Shown: in pieces, positions 26,669-34,765 of the stretch
Numbering within the stretch: position 1 is the stretch's first letter
How the letters are laid out: the number at the start of each line of letters is the position of its first letter
Source of the DNA: DYGX01 sp035325905
GTDB lineage: Bacteria; Chloroflexota; Anaerolineae; Aggregatilineales; Aggregatilineaceae
Length of the DNA stretch: 49,166 bases
NCBI GenBank assembly: GCA_035325905.1
Contig: DAOKYY010000022.1
Coordinates: 1 to 49,166, forward strand
Reading direction: 5' to 3'
Program-made: the position numbers and the translations under genes
The notes under the pieces: generated by a model
What the model was told of the DNA's origin: nothing
Database searches by the model: none
Seen by the model: only the letters and a program-made list of their open reading frames with translations

Positions 26669-27897
26669 ATGGGGCGGTTTGTCTTACGGCGCTTAATCCA
26701 GGCGATCCCCACTCTGTTGGGGATCACGGTCCTGTCGTTTTTGATCATGTCGGCAGCGCCGGGCGGCCCGGCCGCGGCACTGACCTTCGATCCCAAAGTC
26801 CCGGTCAAGCAGCGCGAGGCCATGCAGGAAAAGCTCGGGTTCAACGACCCGATCCCCGTCCAGTACGTTCGCTGGCTGCTCGGCGAGCGCCCGATCAAAG
26901 TCCTGGGGATCACCCTGTGGCCGGGGCGCGAAGTTCCGGTGTTCGATCGTCTGGGGAATCAGACGGGCGTCACCGAAGGCACGAGCGGCGGTATTATTCG
27001 CCTGGATTTTGGGCGCTCGCTCTTTTATAAGCGACCGGTGGTCGATATGTTAAAACAGCGCGCGCCAGCCACGATACAGCTGGGCGCCGCCGCGCTGGTG
27101 CTCGGTTTTGGGATCGGGATTCCCGTCGGCATCCTGTCCGCCGTGTGGCGCGGGGGGGTGTTTGACAACAGCTCGCGCGTGCTGGCCGTGGTGTTCAACG
27201 CCGTGCCGGTGTTCTGGCTGGGGCTGATGCTGATTCTGATCTTTGGCAAATGGCTCGAAGTCTTGCCGATGGGGAACCAGTGCCCCTTGACGATTAAGGG
27301 ATGTGTCTCCGTCCAGGACCGCGTCAGCCATCTGGTGCTGCCGGTCTTCACCCTGGGCACTGGCTGGATCGCAGTCTTGTCGCGGTACATGCGCACTTCG
27401 ACGCTGGACGTGCTCAGCCAGGACTACATCCGCACGGCGCAGGCGAAAGGGCTGCCCTATCGCTCGGTCTGGTTTGTTCATGCGACCCGCAACGCCCTGA
27501 TCCCGATTGCGACGATTTTGGGNNNNNNNNNNNNNNNNNNNNNNNNNNNNNNNNNNNNNNNNNNNNNNNNNNNNNNNNNNNNNNNNNNNNNNNNNNNNNN
27601 NNNNNNNNNNNNNNNNNNNNNNTCTGGTTTGTTCATGCGACCCGCAACGCCCTGATCCCGATTGCGACGATTTTGGGTCCGGCGATTCCGAGCCTGCTGA
27701 GCGGCGCGGTCATTACAGAAACGATCTTCTCCTGGCCGGGGGTGGGAAGATTGTCGTTTGAAGCGGTCATCCAACAGGACTATCCCATGGTGATGACGGT
27801 CGTGCTGCTGAGCGGCGTGATTACCATCATTGGCTATTTGCTGTCCGACATTCTGTATGCGATGATCGATCCACGTATCCGGCTAGAAGGTTCATAA
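26669..27897 (+). CDS. ABC transporter permease, DppB type, interrupted by an assembly gap
   Basis: The gene is broken only in this assembly. As written, 100 N and a second copy of a 55-bp sequence shift the reading frame. Removing 27523-27677 (155 bp) joins frame 2 to frame 1 exactly and gives one 357-aa DppB-type permease. It would have a first helix at about 10-30, an external segment longer than usual ('LGERPIKVLG...FDRLGNQ'), the EAA loop 'DYIRTAQAKGLPYRSVWFVHATRNALIPI', and a C-terminus 'AMIDPRIRLEGS'. GAAGG precedes the ATG, and the stop codon overlaps the next gene's ATG by one base. It should not be called a pseudogene. Confidence 0.9.
27468..27522 (+). repeat. 55-bp sequence duplicated across the assembly gap (left copy)
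   Basis: This 55-bp stretch encodes the end of the permease's EAA loop and is repeated base for base directly after the run of N (27623-27677). It marks the overlap of two contig ends that were not merged. Confidence 0.95.
27523..27622. other. scaffold gap of exactly 100 N
   Basis: A round 100-N placeholder for a gap of unknown size, inside the DppB-type gene. Since the flanks are identical and their merger restores the gene, the true gap length is most likely minus 55 bp. Confidence 0.97.
27623..27677 (+). repeat. 55-bp sequence duplicated across the assembly gap (right copy)
   Basis: Identical to 27468-27522. It begins exactly at the first base after the N run, as expected for a contig end rather than a biological repeat. 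Confidence 0.95.
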
Positions 27898-28895
27898 TGA
27901 CAACAGATTCGCAGACCAAACCCATCGGTCAGAAAGCCGCGGCGCACGAGAAACCGGCGGACTCGGTCATTTCCCTGCGGGAAGAGGAGTACACCGGCGA
28001 GAGCGAGTCGCTGTATACGCTCGCTTTGCGGCGGCTGCGCCACGACTATCTGAGCATGATCGCGATCGGGATCGTGCTGGTGCTGGGCGCGGCGTCCTTC
28101 CTGGCTCCGGTGATCACCGACGCGCTGAACATCAGCTATACGCGCACCGACTCCGCTGGCTTCCTGCCTATCGGCTCGGCGGGGCATATCCTGGGCACCG
28201 ACGACCTGGGGCGCGATCAGCTGGCGCGGCTGCTGTACGCCGGGCGAATCTCGCTGACGATTGCCACGTCGGCGGCCATCGGCTCGCTGCTGATCGGGAT
28301 CACGATCGGCGTCATCGCCGGCTATTACCAGGGCGGGCCGCTGGGGTTCGTTGACGATGCGATCATGTGGTTTGTGACGACGCTGAACTCAATCCCGACC
28401 CTGTTCCTGCTGCTGATCGTCGCCTCGGTGATGCGCTCGCAACAATCGGCGCTCAGGTCGTCGCCCGCCGTGCTGATCGTGATCCTGACCCTGCTCGGCT
28501 GGACCGGCACGATGCGACTGGTGCGCGGCGAGACCCTGGCCCGGCGCGAGTTCGAATACACGATCGCGGCGCGCGCCCTGGGCGCCAGCGACCGGCGGAT
28601 CATGTTTGTCCATATTCTGCCGAATATCTACTCAATCATTGTCGTGACGCTGGCGATCGACATCGGCTCGCTGCTGCTGGTCGAGGCGGCGCTGAGCTTC
28701 CTGGGCCTGGGCGTAACCCCGCCCACACCCAGTTGGGGTAACATGCTGAGTAACGCGCAGAGCTTCTTTGACCGGGGGCCGCACCTGGTTGTCTTGCCGG
28801 GGCTTCTGATCGTCGTCACGGTGCTGTGCCTTTACATCATCGGCGACGGCCTGCGCGACGCCTTCGACCCGCAGGCGTCGAAGAAGGTCGCCTAG
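27897..28895 (+). CDS. ABC transporter permease, DppC type
   Basis: 332 aa with a hydrophilic N-terminus of about 50 residues before the first helix, so a little longer than usual. It shows the 'LGTDDLGRDQLARLLYAGR' motif near 100-118, the EAA loop 'RREFEYTIAARALGASDRRIMFVHILPN' near 218-243 (in part), 'LSFLGLGVTPPTPSWGNML' and 'GDGLRDAFDPQASKK' at the end. Its ATG shares one base with the stop codon before it (TAATG). It is the last gene of the third Dpp-type set; a terminator follows and no ATPase gene is present. Confidence 0.95.
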   Translation: MTTDSQTKPIGQKAAAHEKPADSVISLREEEYTGESESLYTLALRRLRHDYLSMIAIGIVLVLGAASFLAPVITDALNISYTRTDSAGFLPIGSAGHILGTDDLGRDQLARLLYAGRISLTIATSAAIGSLLIGITIGVIAGYYQGGPLGFVDDAIMWFVTTLNSIPTLFLLLIVASVMRSQQSALRSSPAVLIVILTLLGWTGTMRLVRGETLARREFEYTIAARALGASDRRIMFVHILPNIYSIIVVTLAIDIGSLLLVEAALSFLGLGVTPPTPSWGNMLSNAQSFFDRGPHLVVLPGLLIVVTVLCLYIIGDGLRDAFDPQASKKVA

Positions 28896-28924
28896 CGCGT
28901 TACGCACCCAACCCTGCCAACGAT

Positions 28925-28957
28925 CGCGCCGGGAGCCATCGACTCCCGGCGCGTTTT
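28925..28957 (+). terminator. intrinsic terminator of the third Dpp-type operon
   Basis: An 11-bp perfect GC-rich stem (28925-28935 with 28943-28953), a 7-nt loop and TTTT directly after it, 29 bp past the permease stop codon. Confidence 0.88.
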
Positions 28958-28981
28958 GGTTCCCCTGGCAGGCGCGGCCTC

Positions 28982-29839
28982 TCAGGCGAGGCCGGCGGCT
29001 TCTGCGCCCCGGCGCAGGAACGCCAGCCCCTCGCGCGCCAGCACTTCCGATGGCTGGTTCGGGGGCCGCCAGAGACAGGTCGCCGCGGCCAGGTCAGGAT
29101 TGATGGCGGCGAACGATTCGAGCACCAGCGGGCCGCGATAGTTCGCGTCTTTCAGCCCGCGAAACACGTCCGGCCAGTGGACGGTGCCGCTGCCGACCAG
29201 CCCGCGATGGCTCTCGCTCAGATGCATATAGCCCAGCGTCTCGGCGCAGCCGACAATCGGGTTGTAGAATCCTTCTTCCTCGATGTTCATGTGGTACGTA
29301 TCGCCGTGCACTTCGATGTTGTCGAACCCGCGCGCCCGGATCGCCTTGACCGTGTCCTGCGTATCCGCGAGGGTGTTATAGAGGTACGTCTCGTAGCGGT
29401 TGCAGGCTTCGAGGCCCAGCCTCACGCCGCGCCGCTGCGCTTCTTCGGCCACTTCGCTGAGCGTCTCGATGATGATCGCGCGCTCCCGCTCGGTGGGCGG
29501 CTGGCCGGTCAGCGTGCCGAGCGAATAACCGATGCACCCGGTGAGGTAGCTCCCGCCGATGGCCTGGAGCTTATCCATCACGCGATACAGAAAATCTCTG
29601 GCCTTCTGCGGCGCGATCGGCATATGCAGGTCCGGCGGCAGCCCCAACGAGGCGGTCGCGTAAATACCGGCGTCGTCCAGGGCCTGCTTGTGGGGCTGCG
29701 GGTCGAACTCGTCTGGCTTCAGCAGGGGGATTTCGATGAAGTCGAACCCGGCCTTGCCCGCCTCGGCGATGGCGTGGTTGCCGGTCTGTGTGGTCCACGC
29801 CCCGACCCAGACAAAAGCGTGCGCTCCATACGTAGGCAT
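28982..29839 (-). CDS. TIM-barrel sugar isomerase/epimerase, D-tagatose 3-epimerase-like
   Basis: 285 aa, a normal length for the AP-endonuclease-2-fold sugar epimerases. The four metal-site positions of the family can be seen: Glu in 'RLGLEACNRYET' (about 152), Asp in 'EVHGDTYHMNIEE' (about 185), His in 'YMHLSESHRG' (about 211) and Glu in 'GPLVLESF' (about 246). These enzymes epimerise ketohexoses at C3 or isomerise related sugars with Mn or Co. The ATG at 29839 follows AAGGAG. It is the last gene of the leftward aldolase-LutABC group, 66 bp after LutC, so a role with rare or deoxy ketoses is inferred. Exact substrate unknown. Confidence 0.87.
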   Translation of the reverse strand: MPTYGAHAFVWVGAWTTQTGNHAIAEAGKAGFDFIEIPLLKPDEFDPQPHKQALDDAGIYATASLGLPPDLHMPIAPQKARDFLYRVMDKLQAIGGSYLTGCIGYSLGTLTGQPPTERERAIIIETLSEVAEEAQRRGVRLGLEACNRYETYLYNTLADTQDTVKAIRARGFDNIEVHGDTYHMNIEEEGFYNPIVGCAETLGYMHLSESHRGLVGSGTVHWPDVFRGLKDANYRGPLVLESFAAINPDLAAATCLWRPPNQPSEVLAREGLAFLRRGAEAAGLA

Positions 29840-29904
29840 CTTCAAAACTCCTTCTGGCGATCCGAAACAGCCTCTTGCAGAGCGTGCAGTTCGCACTGAA
29901 ACTT

Positions 29905-30567
29905 CTAGCGATCGGGTGTCTGGTCGTCGAGCAAAACGATATGCAGCTCGCCGGGGCCATGCATCCCCAGGATCAACTCCATCGCGATATCCGCCGTGCG
30001 GCTCGGCCCGCTGATGATCACGGCGCTGCTGGCGGCGGCGAACGCCTCCAGACCGCGCGCGCGCTGGCCCGCGATCCACGCTTCGAGATGCGGCACGACC
30101 TGATCGGCGCGCACGACGGCGACGTGCACCAGTGGCAGCAGCGAGGTCTGGCGCGGCTGGCCGGGGCCGGAAAGCAGCGCCAGGCTGCCGGTTGCAGCCA
30201 GCGCCGCGTCAGCGCCGGTAATTCCGACGCGCACGCTCGCATCACCGGGTGGCGCGACCGCGACCCCGGCGCGCGCCAGCGCCTCCGCCAGCCCCGGCAG
30301 CGGGATATGCTCGAACGCCCAGCACAACACGCGCGTATCAGGCGCGACAATTTGCAGGATGGTTGCCAGCGCCTCGTCCGCGCCGCCGCAGCGGTACACG
30401 CGGCTGCTCAGCGCCTCGGCCTGGGCTGCGAACCGCTCCACCAGCGCGGCGCGGTCGCCGCCGTCGAGCGGCGCGACGGGCAGCAGGTCGTCCGGCGCGG
30501 GCGGCTCGCCAGCGTAAGGCGGGGTGACGGCTCGCAGCCGCCCCAGGATCGTGTCACGGCTCGTCAT
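29905..30567 (-). CDS. lutC: lactate utilisation protein LutC (LUD domain)
   Basis: Third component of the LutABC L-lactate dehydrogenase complex, 220 aa. The LUD-domain pattern 'VGITGADAALAATGSLAL' near 118-135, then 'HVAVVRADQVVPHL' and 'SGPSRTADIAMELILGMHGPGELHIVLL' in short blocks, is typical. The ATG at 30567 lies 14 bp inside the end of lutB, giving translational coupling; a longer open frame upstream is just lutB read in another frame. LutABC converts L-lactate to pyruvate and passes electrons to the respiratory chain through Fe-S clusters. Confidence 0.93.
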   Translation of the reverse strand: MTSRDTILGRLRAVTPPYAGEPPAPDDLLPVAPLDGGDRAALVERFAAQAEALSSRVYRCGGADEALATILQIVAPDTRVLCWAFEHIPLPGLAEALARAGVAVAPPGDASVRVGITGADAALAATGSLALLSGPGQPRQTSLLPLVHVAVVRADQVVPHLEAWIAGQRARGLEAFAAASSAVIISGPSRTADIAMELILGMHGPGELHIVLLDDQTPDR

Positions 30568-31981
30568 CGTGGCCCTGCGCTTTCTCTCGCGCCGCCCACC
30601 ACGCCCGGAAGGGCTGCGCGGCGATCTGGGGCAGATCGCGGTAGGCCGTCCAGCCGCCGAGCGGCCCCAGCGGCAGCTTGCGACCGTCCGGCAGCGCGCG
30701 CTGGCCGATCCGCGCCGCGTGAGCCGCCGCGTCGAACAGGCGCGGCGAGCGCGCCGCCCGCGACCAGGCGCGCATCCCGGCGGCCCAGAGCCAGGGCGTG
30801 TGCCCGGCGTTGACCAGGTCGCGCCGCAGATCGAGCAGCATACGCGGCAGGTCGATGTCCACCGGGCAAACCTCTTTGCACTTGCCACACAGGCTGCTGG
30901 CATGCGGCAGCGGCGACGCTTCCTTGAGATCGGTCAGCAGCGGGGTGAGGACGGCGCCGACCGGCCCAGGGTAGACCCAGCCGTAGGCGTGCCCGCCGGT
31001 CGCCTCGTAGATCGGGCAGGCGTTTATGCACGCGCCGCAGCGGATGCAGCCCAGTATCTCGGCGTAGTCCGTCCCGAAAATCGCGCTGCGCCCGTTGTCC
31101 ACCAGGATGATGTACAGCGCCTCCGGGCCGTCCGTTTCGTCGGGATGGCGCGGCCCATTGATCATGTGCGTATACACGGCCAGCGCCTGCCCGGTCGCGC
31201 TGCGAGGCAGCGCCTGGGTCAGCAGCGCGTAATCTTCGAGCGTGGCGACCACCTTCTCAATCCCGACCAGCGCCACATGCACGCGTGGGAGCGCAGTCAC
31301 CATCCGGCCGTTGCCTTCGTTCGTCACCAGGCAGAGCGTGCCCGTTTCCGCGATGATGAAATTGCCGCCAGAAATGCCCAGGTCCGCGCTGAGGAAGGCG
31401 GCGCGCAGATGCTCGCGGGCGAAGCGCGCCATCACCCCGGCGTCGTCAGTCGGCGGCATCCCCAGCCGCTCGACGAACAGGTCGCGGATCGCCTCTTTCG
31501 ACTTGTGGATCACCGGCGTGACGATATGGCTGGGCGCCTCGCCCGCAAGCTGGATGATGAACTCGCCCAGGTCGGTCTCCAGCACGTCGATCCCGGCGGC
31601 GATCAGCGCGTCGTTGAGGCCGACCTCCTCGCTGATCATGCTCTTGGCTTTGGTGACGCGCCGGACGCCATGTTGCGCGGCGATCGCCTGAACGTGCTGG
31701 CAGACCTCGGCGGCGTCCACCGCCCACAGCACGGTCGCGCCGTTGGCGGTCAGACGCGCTTCGGCCTGCTCCAGCAGGTCCGGGAGCTGGCTCAGGGCGC
31801 GGCGCCGGGCGGCGGCGCCTTGCTGGCGCAGGGCCTCGCCGTGATCGCGCCCGGCGGCGAACATGGCGAGGTCGCGCTTGCGAGCGGCGGTGTCGGTCGC
31901 CCGCTTGACGGCGGCTTGCAGCCGCGTGTCGGCCAGCGCGCGCCGCGCCGCCGCGACGAAATCAGCGGCGTGGCTGTCCAT
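30554..31981 (-). CDS. lutB: lactate utilisation iron-sulfur protein LutB
   Basis: 475 aa, the usual length. The N-terminal two thirds are a LUD domain ('ISGGNFIIAETGTLCLVTNEGNGRM' region near 200-220). The 4Fe-4S ferredoxin part has Cys312-x2-315-x2-318-x3-322 and a second set Cys365-x2-368-x3-372 ('CGKCKEVCPVDIDLP'), so two clusters are expected. Its start overlaps lutA by 20 bp and its end overlaps lutC, an arrangement seen for subunits of one complex. In this cluster it would oxidise L-lactate formed from L-lactaldehyde, the product of rhamnose or fucose breakdown. Confidence 0.96.
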   Translation of the reverse strand: MDSHAADFVAAARRALADTRLQAAVKRATDTAARKRDLAMFAAGRDHGEALRQQGAAARRRALSQLPDLLEQAEARLTANGATVLWAVDAAEVCQHVQAIAAQHGVRRVTKAKSMISEEVGLNDALIAAGIDVLETDLGEFIIQLAGEAPSHIVTPVIHKSKEAIRDLFVERLGMPPTDDAGVMARFAREHLRAAFLSADLGISGGNFIIAETGTLCLVTNEGNGRMVTALPRVHVALVGIEKVVATLEDYALLTQALPRSATGQALAVYTHMINGPRHPDETDGPEALYIILVDNGRSAIFGTDYAEILGCIRCGACINACPIYEATGGHAYGWVYPGPVGAVLTPLLTDLKEASPLPHASSLCGKCKEVCPVDIDLPRMLLDLRRDLVNAGHTPWLWAAGMRAWSRAARSPRLFDAAAHAARIGQRALPDGRKLPLGPLGGWTAYRDLPQIAAQPFRAWWAAREKAQGHDDEP

Positions 31982-32756
31982 CGCGCTCTCTTTCCGGCAG
32001 GCCCTCGGCCAGCACCTCGGCGATGTGACGCACGCGGCGGAACGCGCCCTCGCGCGCCAGCCCGCCGTTGATGTGCATCATGCAGCTTACATCCCCGGTG
32101 ACGATTGTCGGGGCCTCGCAGGCGCGGATCTGCTCAATCTTCTTGCGCAGCAGCGCGGCGCTGAGATCGGGCATCTTGACGCTGAACAGCCCGCCAAAGC
32201 CGCAGCACTCGCCGGCGTCCTTCAGCGGGACGACGCGCGCGTTTTCGACCGCCGCCAGCAGGGCGCGCGCCTGGCGCCCCAGCCCGAGCAGGCGCAGCCC
32301 GTGACAGGCGTCGTGAATCGCGAACGTCTGCGGCGCGTCCAGCCGCAGGCCGAGGTCCGTCACACCCAGACCGTCGACCAGATACTCGGTTAGCTCCCAG
32401 GTGCGGGCGGCGATGGCCTGCGCCTGCTCCAGACGCGGCGGGTCGGCGGCGAACAGGCGGGGATATTCGTGGCGGATCATGGTCGTGCACGAGCCGGACG
32501 GGCTGACGATCACCGGGACATCGCGAAAGACATCGAGAAAACGCTCGGCCAGGGGCCGCGCCTCGCGCTGGTAGCCGCCATTGTACGCCGGTTGTCCGCA
32601 GCACGCCTGGGCGGCGGGGAAGCGCACCGTCACGCCGAGATGCTCCAGCAGGCGCACCGCCGCGATGCCGGTGGACGGGAAGAGGTAATCGACCAGGCAG
32701 GTCACGAACAGCGCGACCGGCTGCCCAACCGGAGAAGGCCGCTCTTGAAAGCCCAT
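31962..32756 (-). CDS. lutA: lactate utilisation protein LutA (CCG domains)
   Basis: 264 aa Fe-S oxidoreductase subunit. Two cysteine-rich CCG domains are present: the first around 'FVTCLVDYLFP...ACCGQPAYNGGY' (about 20-70) and the second around 'IHDACHGLRLLGLG...GECCGFGGLFS' (about 150-195). These hold the active-site cluster in LutA/GlcF relatives. The start is ATG 32756, though a GTG directly before it is possible; the ribosome site is weak. It lies 84 bp after the FucA-like aldolase gene on the same strand and probably shares its promoter. Confidence 0.94.
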   Translation of the reverse strand: MGFQERPSPVGQPVALFVTCLVDYLFPSTGIAAVRLLEHLGVTVRFPAAQACCGQPAYNGGYQREARPLAERFLDVFRDVPVIVSPSGSCTTMIRHEYPRLFAADPPRLEQAQAIAARTWELTEYLVDGLGVTDLGLRLDAPQTFAIHDACHGLRLLGLGRQARALLAAVENARVVPLKDAGECCGFGGLFSVKMPDLSAALLRKKIEQIRACEAPTIVTGDVSCMMHINGGLAREGAFRRVRHIAEVLAEGLPERERDGQPRR

Positions 32757-32840
32757 CACAGAAACCCACTTGTCGAAACAATAGTTACATGGCAGGCTGG
32801 GGACCGATGGAGACGGACCGCCACGCGCTGCCGGCGAACG

Positions 32841-33497
32841 CTAACCGCCAGTATACCGCTTGCGCAGCGCCGCGACCTCTTCCTCGTTGAGGTACTTGAC
32901 GTAGCCGAGCTGGTGAGCGGTCAGGTAGATGCGCGCGTTCAGCTCAATCGTTTCCATGTTGAACATCGCCTCGCGCAGCGTAGGGCCATAGGCGACCACG
33001 CCGTGATTGCCGAGCAGCAGCGTCACGTGATCCTTGATGTACGGGATCATTGACTGCGCCAGCTCGTCGCCGCCAGGGATGGTGTACGGCACGACTGGCG
33101 TCGCGCCGGTGCGGACGACAACCTCCGGCAGAAAGGGCCGGTCCAGCCCGAAATTGGCGACCGCAAACCCGGTCGCGGTCGGCGGATGCGCATGCACGAC
33201 AGCGCGAATGTCGTCGCGCTCGTGATAGATCGCCAGGTGCATGCGCCGCTCGGACGAGGCCCCCGGCCCGCCGACCGGGCTGATCAGCTCGCCGTCCAGC
33301 GTCAGCTTGACCAGCGTCTCGGGCTGCAAGTCCGCCTTGCTGACATTCGTCGGGGTCATCATGATCTCGTGCTCGTTGAGCCGCACCGAGATGTTGCCAT
33401 CATTCGCCGCGACGAAGAAATGCTGATACAGCCGCCGCCCGACCTCGCAAATCTGGCGGCGTAGCTCCCACTCGTCCCACTGGGGAAACTCGCTCAT
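32841..33497 (-). CDS. class II aldolase, L-fuculose-phosphate aldolase-like
   Basis: Zinc-dependent aldolase, 218 aa. Active-site positions fit E. coli FucA with a constant offset of 10: Glu83, His102, His104 (VHAHP) and His165 (GNHGV) correspond to Glu73, His92, His94 and His155. 'AANDGNISVRL' near 31-41 is the phosphate-binding loop. Such enzymes split fuculose-1-P, rhamnulose-1-P or ribulose-1-P into DHAP and an aldehyde. It is the first gene of the leftward operon with LutABC, divergent from the DeoR regulator gene, so lactaldehyde is a likely product and L-fucose or a related deoxysugar a likely source. The precise sugar is inferred. Confidence 0.9.
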   Translation of the reverse strand: MSEFPQWDEWELRRQICEVGRRLYQHFFVAANDGNISVRLNEHEIMMTPTNVSKADLQPETLVKLTLDGELISPVGGPGASSERRMHLAIYHERDDIRAVVHAHPPTATGFAVANFGLDRPFLPEVVVRTGATPVVPYTIPGGDELAQSMIPYIKDHVTLLLGNHGVVAYGPTLREAMFNMETIELNARIYLTAHQLGYVKYLNEEEVAALRKRYTGG

Positions 33498-33550
33498 CGG
33501 TTCACCTGCGCGGTGACGCGCGCACGCGCCCTGGCATGCCGCACACGCGG

Positions 33551-33595
33551 CTTTCGGGCGATTTGCTTTTGGCTTCTTTTGATTTCATTTGCTAT
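33551..33595 (-). promoter_or_regulatory. candidate DeoR-type operator at the aldolase promoter
   Basis: TTT-containing motifs recur at about 10-11-nt steps (TTTC at 33552, TTTG at 33562, TTCT near 33574, TTTC at 33583) and ATTTGCT occurs twice. DeoR-family proteins such as AgaR and GlpR bind helically phased TTTC/GAAA repeats. The block lies directly downstream of the leftward -10 box, where binding would block transcription. Confidence 0.45.
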
Positions 33596-33596
33596 C

Positions 33597-33625
33597 ACGA
33601 TACTGCACAGCCCCTAAAAAAGCAA
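33597..33625 (-). promoter_or_regulatory. candidate promoter of the aldolase-LutABC operon
   Basis: Read leftwards: TTGCTT (33625-33620), 17-bp spacer, TATCGT (33602-33597). Each box is only moderately close to consensus, but spacing and position, 100 bp before the aldolase start, are right, and the same TTGCTT-17 bp layout occurs for the divergent regulator gene. Confidence 0.4.
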
Positions 33626-33680
33626 GGGACAGGTTAGCGCGGCCTCCTGCCATTGATGCCAGTCTCCCGACAGCTGACTG

Positions 33681-33726
33681 CTTTCGTTCGTGAACGATTG
33701 CTTTTAATAACTTTCGGTATTATGCT
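33681..33726 (+). promoter_or_regulatory. candidate promoter and auto-operator of the DeoR gene
   Basis: TTGCTT (33698-33703), 17-bp spacer and TATGCT (33721-33726) precede the regulator gene by 66 bp. CTTTCG occurs at 33681 and 33711, exactly 30 bp apart, with CTTTTA between them at 33701, so the blocks are in helical phase. The reverse complement of the second contains CGAAAGT, also present in the repeats behind the rhaB promoter. This suggests autoregulation. Confidence 0.45.
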
Positions 33727-33791
33727 ATCGTTAAATCGTAAGCGGGACGGTGTCGATCGCTCACTTAGACTTTTGGGGAAGGCGGTCTGCG

Positions 33792-34574
33792 ATGGGCAAC
33801 CTGTTGTTTCTTGAAGAGCGCCGCCGCGCGATCCTTCAGCGCCTGGAAGATGATGGCCGCGTCACGGTGCGGGATCTGAGCGCGATGATGGGCGTCAGCG
33901 CGGTCACGATTCGCCAGGATCTGCGCGCGCTGGAAGAAGAAGGGCTGCTGGAACGGACTTACGGCGGCGCGGTGGCGCGCACCGGGACGATGCGGCTCAA
34001 AGAGCTGGCCTTTAACGTTCGCCTGCATAAACAGCGCGCCGAGAAGCGCGCGCTCGCCGCGTTTGCGGCGCGCTTCGTCGCGAACGGCGCGAGCGTCGCG
34101 CTGGATTCAAGCACCTCAGTCTACGCGCTGCTGCCCTATCTCAAGCGGCTCGAAAAGCTGACGGTAGTCACCAACTGCCTGGTGCTGGCGCAGAGCTTTC
34201 TCGACAAGTCGCAGTTTCAGGTGCTGGTGACGGGCGGGCGCGTGCGCGCCGACTCGATCTCGCTGGTCGGCCTGCCCGAAAGCCTGCCCCACGTCAATCT
34301 CAACGTCGGGTTTTTTAGCGCGCATGGGCTGGCGGAGAACGTCGGGCTGACCGATATCGACCCGGATGAAGTGGTGATCAAGCAGGCGCTGATCGCCCGC
34401 TGCGTCCGCCCGATTTTCCTGCTTGACAGCAGCAAGTGGGGCGCGATCGCCCCGTACACGATCACGCCGGTGGACCTGATCCAGCATGTCGTGACCACCG
34501 AAAAAAGCCCTCCGGCGATGGTCGCGCGGCTGCGCGAGCGCGGTATCACGGTGGACGTGATTCCGGTCGATTGA
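33792..34574 (+). CDS. DeoR-family transcriptional repressor of the rhamnose cluster
   Basis: 260 aa. Residues about 3-56 form the DeoR winged helix-turn-helix ('RRRAILQRLEDDGRVTVRDLS', 'VSAVTIRQDLRALEEEGLLERTYGGAV' in part); residues 75-235 form the DeoRC sugar-phosphate sensor ('SVALDSSTSVYALLPYL', 'VVTNCLVLAQ', 'VTGGRVR', 'FLLDSSKWG'). Members of this family usually release DNA on binding a phosphorylated sugar. The ATG at 33792 is chosen because the HTH begins at once and GGAAGG lies upstream; the frame is open 14 codons further. Sitting between two divergent catabolic operons, both with phased GAAA/TTTC repeats, it probably controls both. Confidence 0.9.
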   Translation: MGNLLFLEERRRAILQRLEDDGRVTVRDLSAMMGVSAVTIRQDLRALEEEGLLERTYGGAVARTGTMRLKELAFNVRLHKQRAEKRALAAFAARFVANGASVALDSSTSVYALLPYLKRLEKLTVVTNCLVLAQSFLDKSQFQVLVTGGRVRADSISLVGLPESLPHVNLNVGFFSAHGLAENVGLTDIDPDEVVIKQALIARCVRPIFLLDSSKWGAIAPYTITPVDLIQHVVTTEKSPPAMVARLRERGITVDVIPVD

Positions 34575-34600
34575 GCGCCGGGCCGCGCGCCGCCCGTCCG

Positions 34601-34629
34601 TTGACAGTCGCCTGGTTCCGGTGTATTCT
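34601..34629 (+). promoter_or_regulatory. promoter of the rhaB-larA operon
   Basis: A perfect TTGACA (34601-34606), a 17-bp spacer and TATTCT (34624-34629, 4 of 6). It lies 137 bp before the rhaB start and 27 bp after the regulator's stop codon. It is the best promoter match in the window. Confidence 0.75.
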
Positions 34630-34660
34630 GAAACTAATCGAAAGTAACTGAAAATCACCA
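34629..34660 (+). promoter_or_regulatory. candidate DeoR operator: three GAAA repeats at exact 10-bp steps
   Basis: GAAA begins at 34630, 34640 and 34650, giving units GAAACTAATC, GAAAGTAACT and GAAAATCACC. The first unit abuts the -10 box and the block covers the expected transcription start, ideal for repression. Phased GAAA/TTTC arrays are the known target type of DeoR-family regulators. Confidence 0.6.
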
Positions 34661-34765
34661 TTTGCAGTTGATGTTTCCACATGGTCTTGGGCAAGGGGTG
34701 GGCGCCCACGGCGCGTCCAGGGATCATACACTTTCATTCTGCTTGTGAGATTGCTTGTGAAACCC

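Noticed and set aside
27468..27677. tandem duplication or frameshifted permease pseudogene
   Set aside because: The copies touch the N run exactly and their merger gives a perfect gene, so an assembly artefact explains everything.
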